From Colwellia sp. E2M01 (lineage in GTDB: Bacteria; Pseudomonadota; Gammaproteobacteria; Enterobacterales; Alteromonadaceae): a stretch of DNA of 64,000 bases. The DNA is taken from NCBI RefSeq assembly GCF_018860585.1, contig NZ_JAHKPR010000076.1:40512-104511 (forward strand). Direction: 5' to 3'. The position numbers were made by a program, and so were the translations under genes. Shown here one piece after another: positions 21,108 through 31,617 of this stretch. The first letter of the stretch is position 1; every line of letters begins with the position of its first letter. The notes beneath the pieces were generated by a model. The model saw nothing but the letters and a program-made list of their open reading frames with translations, did not search any database and was not told where the DNA came from.

Positions 21108-21482
21108 TTATTTTGGTTTAGTTAGCGCTTCTAAATAACTAACTATATCGTTTGATTCATATAACCACTGTACTTGTCCCGCTTGTTTTTCTATACGTAA
21201 ACAAGGCACTTTACGTTTACCTCCTTCACGGGTAAGTTCCTCACTAAAATCATTTTGACCGTTGATATTACGTAACTCAATAGTTAAGCCTTCACGTTTG
21301 ATAGCTCTGCGTACTTTTACACAAAATGGGCATGACGGTAATTGATATAAACTTAACCCTTGTGTTTTGGCGTCAAACGTTGCTTGTTCGTCGGCAGTGC
21401 GTTTAGGCGAACTTGGTGAAAATATCACATTTAGTAATAATATTAATTGCCCTATTGGCCAACGGATTGCTTTCATTAACAT
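21108..21482 (-). CDS. Membrane-anchored glutaredoxin-like protein
   Basis: 124 residues. A hydrophobic N-terminal segment (PIGQLILLLNVIF) is followed by a thioredoxin-fold domain with a CPFC redox motif (LPSCPFCVKVRR, near 53). The cis-proline region is KVPCLRI. It looks like the 'glutathione S-transferase N-terminal domain' small proteins of gammaproteobacteria. The substrate is unknown. The gene lies 91 bp upstream of msrP on the same strand. Confidence 0.82.
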   Translation of the reverse strand: MLMKAIRWPIGQLILLLNVIFSPSSPKRTADEQATFDAKTQGLSLYQLPSCPFCVKVRRAIKREGLTIELRNINGQNDFSEELTREGGKRKVPCLRIEKQAGQVQWLYESNDIVSYLEALTKPK

Positions 21483-21603
21483 AGTAAGTAATAACTCTTT
21501 AGTTTAGTTTAGTTTAAATTTAAGGTGGATTTAAAGTGTGATTGTAAACACTAAATAGAAGTGTAAAACACAGCTGAAATAAATGAGACTAGTTTGCAGC
21601 TTA

Positions 21604-22158
21604 TTACCACATTAAATCATCAGGAATTTGATAATCCGCATACGGATCTTCTTCATCAACCTCTGGTGTATCAACTTTGTCATTTTGCACAAGAATAATA
21701 CTGCTATCTAATTCAGCTATTTTTGCTGCAGTTTCACTGGTCACAATAAAAGTAGTTTCATTTAAGCCACATAACGCTAAGCGGCCATTGACCAATGCTT
21801 TATGCGTATTGCTATCAAGCGCTAGTTTTTTAACTTTATTAGCAAAGGTATAGTTATACTCATTATCACCACTAACACCTTTAAGTTGATGATGTTCAAG
21901 TATTTGTTTAATACGTAATTGCTGTTCTTTATTCGCTAGTTCTAGCTTTTTAGCTTCATTAAGCGCGGCATCTTTCGCGGCTTTGTCTGCTTTTGAGATA
22001 GCTAAATCTTGTTTTACTTGTTCTTGCAAAGTAGCACCGTGAGCAACACCACTACGCTTTTGTTTGTTTTTTTTACGTTGGTCAGAGTTAGCCTGACGTG
22101 CTTTTTGTTTAGTGGTTAATCCTGCTTTAAGCAGCTGTTCCTGAAGAGAAGCCATCAA
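21604..22158 (-). CDS. yaiL: DUF2058 (YaiL) family protein
   Basis: 184 residues, highly charged and predicted to be cytoplasmic. The N-terminus (SLQEQLLKAGLTTKQKA), the lysine-rich helix and the end (DPYADYQIPDDLMW) match the YaiL/DUF2058 family, whose function is uncertain. A long Lys/Glu/Ala helix spans about 20-90. Confidence 0.9.
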   Translation of the reverse strand: MMASLQEQLLKAGLTTKQKARQANSDQRKKNKQKRSGVAHGATLQEQVKQDLAISKADKAAKDAALNEAKKLELANKEQQLRIKQILEHHQLKGVSGDNEYNYTFANKVKKLALDSNTHKALVNGRLALCGLNETTFIVTSETAAKIAELDSSIILVQNDKVDTPEVDEEDPYADYQIPDDLMW

Positions 22159-22552
22159 TAATCCTTACATAATTAAGCAATTAATTGTAGCCGCCTGTTA
22201 TTACGATGAGGCTAGCTGATCACAGTTATTGCATAATAAGTTAATAAGTTGGGTTAATAATATTGCCGTTATTCTACCTACATTTAAAGGTAAGTGCGAA
22301 CCTATACCGCCCAAATAAACAAAGATTACCCCATAAGTTTATTTTGATTAGAAGCTTTCTTTGTAAGCGACTAAATACAGGCAATGCACAGGCAATATAT
22401 CCATTTATTTGTTGCTATATTACGAGCTTAAACCGCCTGACTTTCAATTGTTGGAAATATGCGTTACTGTACGTTGGCTCAATTATATATATTTTAATAT
22501 AACTATATTTCGATATAACTATAATTTCACATTACAGAAATAGGAAAAAAGT
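22159..22552. other. Intergenic region upstream of ppiC
   Basis: 394 bp between the divergent yaiL and ppiC genes. It is very AT-rich near ppiC, with the 11-mer ATATAACTATA repeated twice within about 35 bp of the ppiC start, probably in the promoter area. An open frame here (22263-22502) lacks a ribosome-binding site and recognisable content, and was not called. Confidence 0.5.
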
Positions 22553-22831
22553 ATGTCTCAAGCAAGCGCACGCCACCTTTTAGTGGAAACAGAAGAACAG
22601 TGTTTAGCCTTAAAAGCTGAAATAGAAGCCGGTAAAGACTTTGCTGAAGTTGCGAAAGAACATTCAAGTTGTCCGTCAAATGCACAAGGTGGTGACTTAG
22701 GTAGTTTTGGTCCTGGCCAAATGGTTCCTGAGTTTGACAAAGTAGTTTTTTCAGCTCCTCTAAATACAGTGCAAGGCCCAGTACAAACTCAATTTGGTTA
22801 CCACTTATTAGAAGTAACAAATCGTAGCTAA
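22553..22831 (+). CDS. ppiC: Peptidyl-prolyl cis-trans isomerase, parvulin (PpiC)
   Basis: A 92-residue single-domain parvulin with no signal peptide, so cytoplasmic. Start (SARHLLVETEEQC), GGDLGSFGPGQMVPEFD and the C-terminal TQFGYHLLEV are family motifs. An AGGAAA ribosome-binding site lies about 6 nt before the ATG. Confidence 0.95.
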   Translation: MSQASARHLLVETEEQCLALKAEIEAGKDFAEVAKEHSSCPSNAQGGDLGSFGPGQMVPEFDKVVFSAPLNTVQGPVQTQFGYHLLEVTNRS

Positions 22832-22872
22832 TCAGCTTGTTCCTTTTAATTAATGTATCAATAAGTAAAAAT

Positions 22873-22902
22873 AAAAAAGCCGCAATAAATTGCGGCTTTT
22901 TT
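22873..22902. terminator. Bidirectional terminator, ppiC / pit
   Basis: A 14-bp perfect stem (AAAAAAGCCGCAAT) with a 2-nt spacer, flanked by A and T runs, between two converging genes. Confidence 0.9.
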
Positions 22903-22972
22903 GTATCTTGAAAATATTAACAAGTTAACTGTAATAGATAACTTGTTAAATCACTTCGCTTTGATTAAGTAA

Positions 22973-24268
22973 TTATCCAAACCATGCTTGCATCATCCAG
23001 AAGAAGATGATTGATAAACCAGCACCTACCGGTAAGGTAATTACCCAAGAAACTACAATATTACGAACCACACTCAAATTAATAGCAGCAATACCGCGCG
23101 CCATACCAACACCTAACACAGCTCCAACAAGTGTTTGGGTAGTAGAGATAGGTAAACCAGCACCAGAGGCTATAACAACGGTACTTGCCGCCGCTAATTC
23201 TGCAGCAAAACCACGACTTGGTGTTAAATGCGTGATGCCTTGTCCAATAGTCGCGATAACCTTATGACCAAATATAGCTAGACCTGCAACAATACCAAAA
23301 CCACCTAATGGTAATATCCACCAAGCAATCGTTGACTTAGCAGCAATTTCACCATTGTGCTCAACAATACTTACTACCGCCGCTAATGGGCCAATAGCAT
23401 TAGCAACATCATTTGAACCATGAGCAAACGCCATTGCACAAGCAGTTACAATCATTAAAATAGCAAAAACTTTTTCAACATTAACGTAATGCGCTTCTTT
23501 CGCTAAATTTTCATCGAACTGTAAACGCCTAATAAATATTTTACCGATAGCCGCAACAATCACAGCGATAATCGCCGCTAAGTAAAAGCCACCGGGGCCA
23601 TTAAGTTCAAAACTAACAAAACCTAAATCGACATTGTCTAAGCCAATATGCTTAAGTCCTTTTTTGATAGTAACTAATGATAAAACAAACCCGGCAAGAA
23701 ACATATAAGCAGGAACCCAACGTTGAGCTTGCTTTAGTGGATGGTCTGTATCAAAAATAAGTTTTTGAGCGCTATTAAATATAAGAAAAGCAATAACACC
23801 AGAAATAAGTGGGGTGATAATCCAACTGCCGACAATACCAACAACTTTACTCCACTCTACTGCTTCAGCACTAACGCCTACCGCAGCAAAACCAACAATA
23901 GCCCCAACAATTGAATGTGTTGTAGATACTGGCCAACCTAATGCTGACGCAATTAATAACCAGGTTGCTGCAGCAAAAAGCGCTGAAATCATCCCGTAAA
24001 TAAGTAACTCAGGGCTACTTATAAAGTAACTTGCATCAATAATCCCTTTACGTATTGTTGATGTTACTTCTCCACCGGCAAGGTAAGCACCGGCAAATTC
24101 AAAAATCATTGCGATAATGATAGCTTGTTTAATTGTTAATGCTTTAGAGCCAACTGATGTGCCCATTGCGTTTGCAACATCATTAGCACCAATACCCCAT
24201 GCCATGAAAAAACCGACAACAGCGGCAAGTATAATAAAAGTACTACCTGAGTTAAGAATAATATCCAT
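22973..24268 (-). CDS. Low-affinity inorganic phosphate permease (Pit family)
   Basis: 431 residues, polytopic, moving phosphate with protons or sodium. The two PiT signature repeats are clear: GANDVANAMGTSVGS near residue 27 and HGSNDVANAIGPLA near 284. The ALGWPVSTTHSIVGA and GLPISTTQTLVGAVLG repeats are also present. The DUF47 gene ends 10 bp upstream, so the two form an operon. It lies next to the pst genes but has its own promoter region. Confidence 0.94.
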   Translation of the reverse strand: MDIILNSGSTFIILAAVVGFFMAWGIGANDVANAMGTSVGSKALTIKQAIIIAMIFEFAGAYLAGGEVTSTIRKGIIDASYFISSPELLIYGMISALFAAATWLLIASALGWPVSTTHSIVGAIVGFAAVGVSAEAVEWSKVVGIVGSWIITPLISGVIAFLIFNSAQKLIFDTDHPLKQAQRWVPAYMFLAGFVLSLVTIKKGLKHIGLDNVDLGFVSFELNGPGGFYLAAIIAVIVAAIGKIFIRRLQFDENLAKEAHYVNVEKVFAILMIVTACAMAFAHGSNDVANAIGPLAAVVSIVEHNGEIAAKSTIAWWILPLGGFGIVAGLAIFGHKVIATIGQGITHLTPSRGFAAELAAASTVVIASGAGLPISTTQTLVGAVLGVGMARGIAAINLSVVRNIVVSWVITLPVGAGLSIIFFWMMQAWFG

Positions 24269-24278
24269 GAATTAAGCC

Positions 24279-24959
24279 TTATTTTCTAGCAAGAAGAATT
24301 TCTAAACGCGCACCTACACGTTCAGCTAGATCGGCTAAATCACCAACCCAATCAATAATTTGATATAAGAATATTACATCAACTGGATTCAAGTCCTTTT
24401 CAATCGCTAATAAATGTTTACGTATTGACACTTGTAATCTATCGGTATCATCTTCGATAGCATCTAATTGACTTATCATGTTTTCAACTAAACGAACTTC
24501 ACGGCCTCGAAAGCCTGTTTCTAATAAGTCATCAAGTTCATTAATGGCTTCTTCAGCTTTTTCTGTTGCTTCAATACAACGTGTTAAATAAGCAGTAAAT
24601 TCAGCTTGTAAGCTTGCTGGGATTTCAAGGCTACGCCCTAAAACACGACCAGCAATATCTTTTGCTTTGTTTGCTATTTTATCTTGTTGTGACACTAGCT
24701 CAAGTAAGTCTGTTCTATCAACAGGCATAAATAAGCCCCCTGGTAGTTCTAAACGTAATTGACGTTTTACAGCATCAGCATCTTGCTCTAGCTTGGATAA
24801 TTTACGACGAACATTTGCCGCTTCATTCCAGTCTTGAGCGGTACAAGCTTCAAAAAAAGGGATTAGTTGTTGGCTACATTTAACAACTATTTGAATATGA
24901 TTTACTAACGGTTTTATCGGTGATTTTGCAAATACACCTAAGATTGTATTTTTATTCAT
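24279..24959 (-). CDS. DUF47 / PhoU-like partner of Pit
   Basis: 226 residues, mostly helical, of the TIGR00153/DUF47 family (motifs LEQDADAVKRQLRLELP and DRTDLLELVSQQDKIANKAKDIAG). Genes of this family sit beside pit genes and are thought to control the permease in the way PhoU controls Pst. It is first in the operon. Confidence 0.9.
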   Translation of the reverse strand: MNKNTILGVFAKSPIKPLVNHIQIVVKCSQQLIPFFEACTAQDWNEAANVRRKLSKLEQDADAVKRQLRLELPGGLFMPVDRTDLLELVSQQDKIANKAKDIAGRVLGRSLEIPASLQAEFTAYLTRCIEATEKAEEAINELDDLLETGFRGREVRLVENMISQLDAIEDDTDRLQVSIRKHLLAIEKDLNPVDVIFLYQIIDWVGDLADLAERVGARLEILLARK

Positions 24960-25198
24960 AATTTGTCCAGTCAGTCTATAACTCTCGTCATTGCTATTCG
25001 CCGCGGATAGTACCCCATTTAACCGTTAATGTTAAATGCTAATATCAGCATAACACTACTCAGATATTAGCTAGACAATACTATCAAGAATATATCATTA
25101 CTATTTTGTACTTTATTAACGTTTTCCTATTTATAAAATAGTTAGGTAATCAATTGAATTAAATATAATTATTTACACTCAGATGAAACTTTATGTTT

Positions 25199-25900
25199 TC
25201 AAAGGTTTTGCATATCTTCTGCTGTGGTATGGCGTACAACTTTACCTTTTACAAAGTAAATAATATATTCACAGATGTTTTGACAGCGATCACCAATACG
25301 TTCTAATGCGCGTGCTGACCAAATTACCGTCATGACTTGTGGAATTGAACGTGGGTCTTCCATCATATAAGTCATTAATTGACGCATTAAGGCTTCATAC
25401 TCACGATTAATTTTATCATCCATTTGGTGTATTTTAATCGCCGTTTCAAAATCCATACGAGTAAAAGCATCAAGACTCGCTTGTAAAAACTCCAATACTT
25501 GACGACCCAAATTATCAAGGTTAACAAGTAAATCTTGCTGTGAAGATGAAAAACTTTCCAGCGCTACTTTTGCAATTTTTTCAGCTTCATCACCAATACG
25601 CTCTAAGTCTGCAATAGTTTTCACAACGGCCATAATTAAACGTAAATCACCAGCAGCTGGTTGGCGCTTAGCAATAATGCGGGTACATTCGTCATCAATA
25701 CTGACTTCATAAGCGTTAATTTGATAGTCATTGCTCAACACTTGTTTAGCTAAATTCACATCAGACTGACCAACAGCAGCTAAGGCGTCAATTAACTGTT
25801 TTTCAACTAAGCCGCCCATGTGCATTACATTGTTGATAACACGCTCTAAATCTTCATTGAATTGACCTGAAATATGTCGGCCAATTTGTAACTTATCCAT
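25199..25900 (-). CDS. phoU: Phosphate signalling protein PhoU
   Basis: 233 residues forming two similar three-helix bundles with the conserved E/D-rich metal-binding motifs (RIGDEAEKIAK near 84 and ERIGDRCQNICEYI near 195). It restrains PhoR/PhoB signalling and Pst uptake when phosphate is plentiful. It is the last gene of the pstC-pstA-pstB-phoU series, 123 bp after pstB. Confidence 0.96.
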   Translation of the reverse strand: MDKLQIGRHISGQFNEDLERVINNVMHMGGLVEKQLIDALAAVGQSDVNLAKQVLSNDYQINAYEVSIDDECTRIIAKRQPAAGDLRLIMAVVKTIADLERIGDEAEKIAKVALESFSSSQQDLLVNLDNLGRQVLEFLQASLDAFTRMDFETAIKIHQMDDKINREYEALMRQLMTYMMEDPRSIPQVMTVIWSARALERIGDRCQNICEYIIYFVKGKVVRHTTAEDMQNL

Positions 25901-26023
25901 GATATATCCCTTTATAGGTATCTACTTTATCTAGGTACTTGTAAAAGTTAATACTTTATAGGCTTAACTTTTATTTAAACTATTCATTATCATTACTACT
26001 ACGATAATTGTTAATACGAGCGA

Positions 26024-26863
26024 TTAACCGTAACGACCGGTAATATAATCTTCAGTTTTCTTTTTTTGTGGTGTCGTAAATAAGGTATTTGTATCGCTAT
26101 ACTCAATTAAGTCGCCCATATACATAAATGCGGTTTGGTCTGACACTCGTGCCGCTTGTTGCATGTTATGAGTAACGATTACTACAGTAAACTGTTCTTT
26201 AAGATCGTTTATCAACTCTTCAATCGTTAAGGTAGAAATAGGGTCTAGTGCCGATGTTGGCTCATCAAGTAATAATACTTCAGGTTGAATCGCAATAGCG
26301 CGAGCAATAACCAAACGTTGTTGTTGTCCACCAGATAAACCTAACGCACTTTCATGTAACCTGTCTTTTACTTCATTCCAAAGCGCTGCGCTGCGTAACG
26401 ATTTTTCAACGGCTTCATCAAGATTACGTCGATTGTTTTCACCCATAATACGTAAACCATAAACAACATTTTCATAAATAGTTTTCGGAAAAGGATTAGG
26501 TCGCTGAAATACCATACCTACTTTTCGTCTAAGCTCGGCTACATCAACATGTTTATTATAGATGTTATTACCGTGCAGGTTTATTTCACCACTAATATGA
26601 CAATCATCAACTAAATCGTTCATGCGGTTAATACAACGTAATAACGTTGATTTACCACAACCACTTGGACCGATAAACGCGGTTACCTGCCCTTTTGGTA
26701 TCGACATTGAAATATTGTTTAACGCTTGTTTCTTACCATAAAACAAATTCAATTTGTTAATGTCTAAAGCAACTTGCTCTGGCGTTAAGTTGGTTAAATC
26801 TAACTTGCTCTCAAAAGAGGTTTCTGAGCCTGTAGCCTGTGCTTTTGGGGTAATAGAAATCAT
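26024..26863 (-). CDS. pstB: Phosphate ABC transporter ATPase PstB
   Basis: 279 residues. Walker [10 protein letters not shown], signature LSGGQQQR, Walker [13 protein letters not shown] and the H-loop [11 protein letters not shown] are intact. PstB-typical blocks are NRMNDLV and [10 protein letters not shown]. Powers high-affinity phosphate import through PstA/PstC. Confidence 0.97.
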   Translation of the reverse strand: MISITPKAQATGSETSFESKLDLTNLTPEQVALDINKLNLFYGKKQALNNISMSIPKGQVTAFIGPSGCGKSTLLRCINRMNDLVDDCHISGEINLHGNNIYNKHVDVAELRRKVGMVFQRPNPFPKTIYENVVYGLRIMGENNRRNLDEAVEKSLRSAALWNEVKDRLHESALGLSGGQQQRLVIARAIAIQPEVLLLDEPTSALDPISTLTIEELINDLKEQFTVVIVTHNMQQAARVSDQTAFMYMGDLIEYSDTNTLFTTPQKKKTEDYITGRYG

Positions 26864-27021
26864 AATAGCCTATTCTCTAATTCTTTTTCATTGTTCAATA
26901 CTTATAAAAAGTCATTTACGGTTTTATAAATATTGATTGTTTATAGTATTTACTACTGTTTTTAATGCTGCTTATAAATATAGATAGTGCAAGTAGTTAT
27001 TACTGCACTATTTATTAAATA

Positions 27022-28659
27022 TTAATGTTCTAGCATTTTATATCGTTCACGTAACTTATTACGAATTGATACAGCAGTCATATTCAAAGCAACAATTATA
27101 GTCACTAATAATAATGCGGTTGCAAAAACAAGTGGGCGTGCCGCTTCAACATTCGGGCTTTGGAAACCAACATCATAAATGTGGAAACCTAAGTGCATAA
27201 ACTTTCTATCTAAATGTAAGAATGGGAAGTTACCATCTAACGGTAAGTTAGGTGCCATTTTAACAACACCAACTAACATTAGCGGTGCAACTTCACCGGC
27301 AGCGCGCGCTATCGCTAAAATAATACCTGTCATGATCGCTGGGCTAGCAATAGGTAAGATAATACGCCACAAGGTTTCTGCCTTTGTTGCGCCAAGTGCT
27401 AATGAGCCATGTCGCATAGCCGATGGAATACGAGACAGGCCTTCTTCTGTTGATACAATAACAACCGGTAATGTTAATATTGCTAAAGTTAACGCTGACC
27501 ATAAAACACCTGGGGTACCAAAAGTTGGACTTGGTAAATTCTCTGAATAGAATAATTGGTCAAGTGAACCACCCACCATATAAACAAAGAAGCCTAAACC
27601 AAATACTCCATAAACAATGGAAGGTACACCGGCGAGATTAATAACCGCGATACGTAAAATTTTAGTTAATGCATTTTTACCTGCATATTCATGTAAATAA
27701 ATAGCGGCGATAACGCCAAATGGTGAGACGATTATCGTCATTAATAACACCATTAATACCGTACCAAAAATAGCGGGAAAAACACCACCTTCGGTATTGG
27801 CTTCACGTGGGTCTTCAACTAAGAATCCCCAAATTTGGCTAAAGAACATGCCTGTTTTTTGAAAAACATTTAGTTGATTATTAAAAGTTACTTTTAAGAT
27901 GTGTTCAAAGTTAACGGTAACTAGTTGACCGTCCATAGCACGCATTACAATATGATCACGTGCTACCTTTTCTCGGTAACCCATTAATTCAGCTTCAAGT
28001 TTTTCGTAATCTTGTTTTAAAATCTCTGTTTCGCTATCAATCTCTGCTTGTCTAGCTGGTGTTAATTCGTTATCTAATTGATATTTACGTTTTTGTAAAC
28101 GTAAACGCTCTAACTTGTAATTGATTGCACCAATATCTGACTTTTGTAATTCATCAATTTGCTCTTGAAACGCGTCAACACGCTCTAAAAGTTTAGGTAA
28201 CTCACTTTGGTCAACAGTTTTTCCGTCAAGTACTACGCTATCAATGTAACCATAAAAGTTACCGTGTGTGCGACGTTCAACAACGGCTATTTCTTTTGGT
28301 TTTTCAGTTTTAGTAATGTAATTACTTAATAACCAACGAAAGTCTAAACTAACTAGTTCTCTATTACCGGTTTTAATTAATAAGCGTTCTAACACTTCTT
28401 GGTTAGGATCAAGTTGCAGGTTTAAATGTGCTAATTGACTAACAGGAATTTCTTCACGATCATAGATCTCACCAATAACAACACTTTTAGCACCATTTTG
28501 ATCGGTAATATCAAATTGATATAAGTCACTTGGCCAAAAATAAGATAAACCTCGAGAAGCAATAAGCCATAAAAGGCCGAGTACTGAGATTAAACTAATA
28601 CTTACGCCACCTGCTGATAACCATATCCACGGTGAGCCTGATTTAAACCATTTATTCAT
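27022..28659 (-). CDS. pstA: Phosphate ABC transporter permease PstA, long form
   Basis: 545 residues, almost twice the usual 290-300. After the first membrane helix there is a large non-membrane insert (about 45-280) with a coiled-coil stretch rich in Leu/Glu/Lys/Arg. The permease core follows, with the EAA-type loop ALGATKAETLWRIILPIASPAIMTG. This long form is typical of Shewanella, Vibrio and relatives. The insert should lie on the periplasmic side. Confidence 0.94.
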   Translation of the reverse strand: MNKWFKSGSPWIWLSAGGVSISLISVLGLLWLIASRGLSYFWPSDLYQFDITDQNGAKSVVIGEIYDREEIPVSQLAHLNLQLDPNQEVLERLLIKTGNRELVSLDFRWLLSNYITKTEKPKEIAVVERRTHGNFYGYIDSVVLDGKTVDQSELPKLLERVDAFQEQIDELQKSDIGAINYKLERLRLQKRKYQLDNELTPARQAEIDSETEILKQDYEKLEAELMGYREKVARDHIVMRAMDGQLVTVNFEHILKVTFNNQLNVFQKTGMFFSQIWGFLVEDPREANTEGGVFPAIFGTVLMVLLMTIIVSPFGVIAAIYLHEYAGKNALTKILRIAVINLAGVPSIVYGVFGLGFFVYMVGGSLDQLFYSENLPSPTFGTPGVLWSALTLAILTLPVVIVSTEEGLSRIPSAMRHGSLALGATKAETLWRIILPIASPAIMTGIILAIARAAGEVAPLMLVGVVKMAPNLPLDGNFPFLHLDRKFMHLGFHIYDVGFQSPNVEAARPLVFATALLLVTIIVALNMTAVSIRNKLRERYKMLEH

Positions 28660-28872
28660 AAATAACTCTTTATTGGTAAGTAGTTATCATCTTGTCGCTA
28701 TATAGCTAAATTTAGACAGAAACAATACTCATTGATAGTCATCAACTCCGTATTCTTTATTTTAAATTTAATCATATAGCTTAAAGCTGACACACTGCTT
28801 TATCTCTATAACTTTTATTGTAACTTTAATAATTAACTTCTAATCTTGTACTGATTGACTAAATAAACTTGC

Positions 28873-31179
28873 CTACATTGAGCTGTATTTTTCACGTAAA
28901 CGTTGACGAACAAATTCAGCAATAGTGTTAAAAATGAAGGTAAAAATAAATAGTACAAAAGCTGCTAAAAATAAGATGCGGTAATGTGAACTACCTACTT
29001 CTGACTCAGGCATTTCTACCGCAATGTTTGCCGCTAATGTTCTCATTCCTTGGAAAATGCTCCAGTCTAAAATAGGGGTATTACCTGTTGCCATTAATAC
29101 AATCATGGTTTCACCAACGGCTCGACCTAAGCCCATCATAACAGCTGAGAATATACCAGGGCTGGCAGTAAGTAAGACAACTTTAGCTAAGGTTTGCCAT
29201 TGTGTAGCACCCAATGCTAAGGAACCACTTGTTAAGTGGCTTGGCACACTAAAAATTGCATCTTCAGCCATAGAAAATATGGTAGGAATAACCGCGAAAC
29301 CCATAGCAAGACCTACAACTAGTGCATTACGTTGGTCAAAGTCGATACCAAGATCATTGGTTAAATATTGACGCATATCTCCTTGAAATAAAGTACTTTC
29401 AAGTACCCCCGATAAAGAAAAAGCCAAGTAAATAGCCAACACGAGTACAGGAATAAGTAATAAAGGTGCTAGGGTTTCTGGTATTTTCTCTTTCCATTCA
29501 TTTGGTAGGTTGTGCCACGCAAAAGCCGTAATGAGTGTTGCTAGTGGTAAGAAAAAGAACAGTAAGAAAATTGCTGGTAAATATTCTTCCATTATTGGCG
29601 CCAACCATAAGCCAGCCAAAAAACCTAAAATAACGGTAGGTAATGCTTCCATCATTTCAATGGTAGGCTTTACTTTTTTACGCATAGCGGGTGTCATAAA
29701 ATAAGCGGTATATATAGCTGCAGTTAAAGCAATTGGCACGGCAAATAACATGGCATATAGCGCCGCTTTAACCGTACCAAATGAAATAGGAACTAAGGAG
29801 AACTTACCTTCAAAATCATCAGAACCAGAAGTTGATTGCCAAACATAATCAGGCTCAGGGTAACCTTCATACCAAACTTCTTGCCATAATGCTTGCCAAG
29901 TTACCTCAGGATGTTCATTGGTCACACTAAAGGTTTGCAAGTTAATGTTATTAGCTGAGTCTTTGCTAACGGTAATTAAGCCATTTGAGCGAGGAGCTAT
30001 AGCAAAAGCTTCAGTTGCAGCATTAACTAATTGACCCTGCCATAAATGTGCGTCACTCGTGGTATAAAACACATTAACTAAACCACTGTTAGTCATAGTG
30101 TAAAAACTTTTTCTAAAACGTTCAGTATGGATTGCCGTAATGGCATTTGATAATTTGTTATCATTATCAGTTTCAAAGGTTCTAATTTGTTTAAACTGAC
30201 GACCATTATCCGTTGCTACTTCAAACCATTGACTAACACGACCGCTACTGTCACCAAGTAATACTGAGCTACTACCAGAAAGCAATGCCATTGACGTTAA
30301 GTAAGTATCAGAGTTTTTCAGTGTTGGGGTGATAGTTGCTTTTAATTCTGCATCATACTCTTCATTTAGATCATACACATACACTGTTGAGTCACTACGA
30401 ATAAAAGCTAAATTTAAATCGGGAGTAACATGAACCTCATCAACATGGTGTTCGAAATCAATTTCTTGAAAAACCGTTTCGTATTCAACATCATAACCAT
30501 CATTTGAAGAGCCAAAATCATCTTCTGCAATATAGGTAGTTTTAATTAAACGGTTATCTTCTGTAAAACCCACAAAAACAATTAATTCATCGTTCATAGC
30601 GAAAGATAATTTTGATAAAGGCATTTCTTGCTCATCAATAATTAAAGCATCTTGACCTAACGGATAGTTAACTTGCGGGATTATTTCTCGAATATCTTTT
30701 TCATAGCTGGCAAAAAAACTAGGTGCTACAAGTAATGTTTTCCCTGCAACAGTGTGGATTAATTTATTTTCAGAAAAGGAATCAACAATACTTGTGATTT
30801 TTTTTTCAGCGAAGTCATCACTTTCAAGTAATGATTGAGATAAAGCGACATCACCTAGATTAAATGCTTTATTTACACCTTTAGTGCTACTTTTCAAATG
30901 ATAAAAATTAATAGTGCCCGCATCATTAATTTGATAAGCAACTTCTTGTAGCTCGTCAACACCTGTTGCTAATACTTTTTCCGAATTTACTAACTGCAGA
31001 CTTATATTAACGTTATTTTCTATTTCCGCAGATTCAAAAACAGGTTTAACAACATAAAGTAAATATAAGAAAATGAGTACTAACGTAAATAAAACGCTAA
31101 TACCGCCTAAGGTGATGAACCACCTTGCTAATGAGTTTTTAACCCCGCGACTGCGGTTAGAGCTAATAAGAGTTGTCAC
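28873..31179 (-). CDS. pstC: Phosphate ABC transporter permease PstC, long form
   Basis: 768 residues against about 320 in E. coli. An N-terminal helix is followed by a soluble region of about 400 residues with WD-like short repeats (for example AFIRSDSTVYVYDLN and VLLGDSSGRVSQWF), which suggests a beta-propeller. The permease core (about 470-768) has the loop ALGATQWQTLAKVVLLTASPGIFSAV. It is first in the pst operon and is preceded by a Pho box. No pstS lies in the window. Confidence 0.93.
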   Translation of the reverse strand: MTTLISSNRSRGVKNSLARWFITLGGISVLFTLVLIFLYLLYVVKPVFESAEIENNVNISLQLVNSEKVLATGVDELQEVAYQINDAGTINFYHLKSSTKGVNKAFNLGDVALSQSLLESDDFAEKKITSIVDSFSENKLIHTVAGKTLLVAPSFFASYEKDIREIIPQVNYPLGQDALIIDEQEMPLSKLSFAMNDELIVFVGFTEDNRLIKTTYIAEDDFGSSNDGYDVEYETVFQEIDFEHHVDEVHVTPDLNLAFIRSDSTVYVYDLNEEYDAELKATITPTLKNSDTYLTSMALLSGSSSVLLGDSSGRVSQWFEVATDNGRQFKQIRTFETDNDNKLSNAITAIHTERFRKSFYTMTNSGLVNVFYTTSDAHLWQGQLVNAATEAFAIAPRSNGLITVSKDSANNINLQTFSVTNEHPEVTWQALWQEVWYEGYPEPDYVWQSTSGSDDFEGKFSLVPISFGTVKAALYAMLFAVPIALTAAIYTAYFMTPAMRKKVKPTIEMMEALPTVILGFLAGLWLAPIMEEYLPAIFLLFFFLPLATLITAFAWHNLPNEWKEKIPETLAPLLLIPVLVLAIYLAFSLSGVLESTLFQGDMRQYLTNDLGIDFDQRNALVVGLAMGFAVIPTIFSMAEDAIFSVPSHLTSGSLALGATQWQTLAKVVLLTASPGIFSAVMMGLGRAVGETMIVLMATGNTPILDWSIFQGMRTLAANIAVEMPESEVGSSHYRILFLAAFVLFIFTFIFNTIAEFVRQRLREKYSSM

Positions 31180-31269
31180 TTCGTTAACCTTATCATCAAT
31201 AAACTACTTGATAGTTTATTTAATAGTGAGAATATGATTTTATAATGAGGCGAAGTATAAGTGAGTAAT

Positions 31270-31287
31270 ATGACACTTTTATTACAG
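31270..31287 (-). promoter_or_regulatory. Pho box (PhoB binding site) upstream of pstC
   Basis: Read on the minus strand the 18-mer is CTGTAATAAAAGTGTCAT. It matches the consensus CTGTCATAAAWCTGTCAY at 16 of 18 positions, including both CTGTNA-like direct repeats. It ends about 90 bp before the pstC start and is oriented towards it. Confidence 0.75.
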
Positions 31288-31451
31288 GCGTTAGATTGCT
31301 CGAAGATTAAAGGGATATGGCTATTACTAGCTATTATTTTGCTAGATTTAAAAAAATACTAAAATTAACTAGATAAGTTATTGAGAAAACAATTAAAAAC
31401 AAAAATACCCAATAATCAATATTATTGGATATTTAACGATGAAGCTGTTCT

Positions 31452-31488
31452 GTTTACTGTACTTAGCTTACTAATATGAACAGTAAAC
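31452..31488. repeat. 9-bp inverted repeat in the pstC - SLBB gap
   Basis: GTTTACTGT and its exact complement, 19 nt apart. Just upstream (about 31408-31435) is another near-perfect palindrome of an AT-rich ATACCCAATAAT arm. The 675-bp gap from 31180 to 31854 otherwise holds the Pho box and a small MITE; no gene was found. Confidence 0.5.
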
Positions 31489-31617
31489 ACTAGTTATATT
31501 ACAAATTAATAACAGTTAGGTTACGTTTATATTAACTGCAAAGTTAACTAACCTCAACTCTGGTTAAGGCACAGTTACTCAACAAGCTATTTTAAGCTTA
31601 ACATCTTGAATTTGTTA

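Noticed and set aside
22263..22502. 79-codon ORF upstream of ppiC
   Set aside because: No ribosome-binding signal, AT-rich promoter-like DNA at its end and no recognisable protein features.
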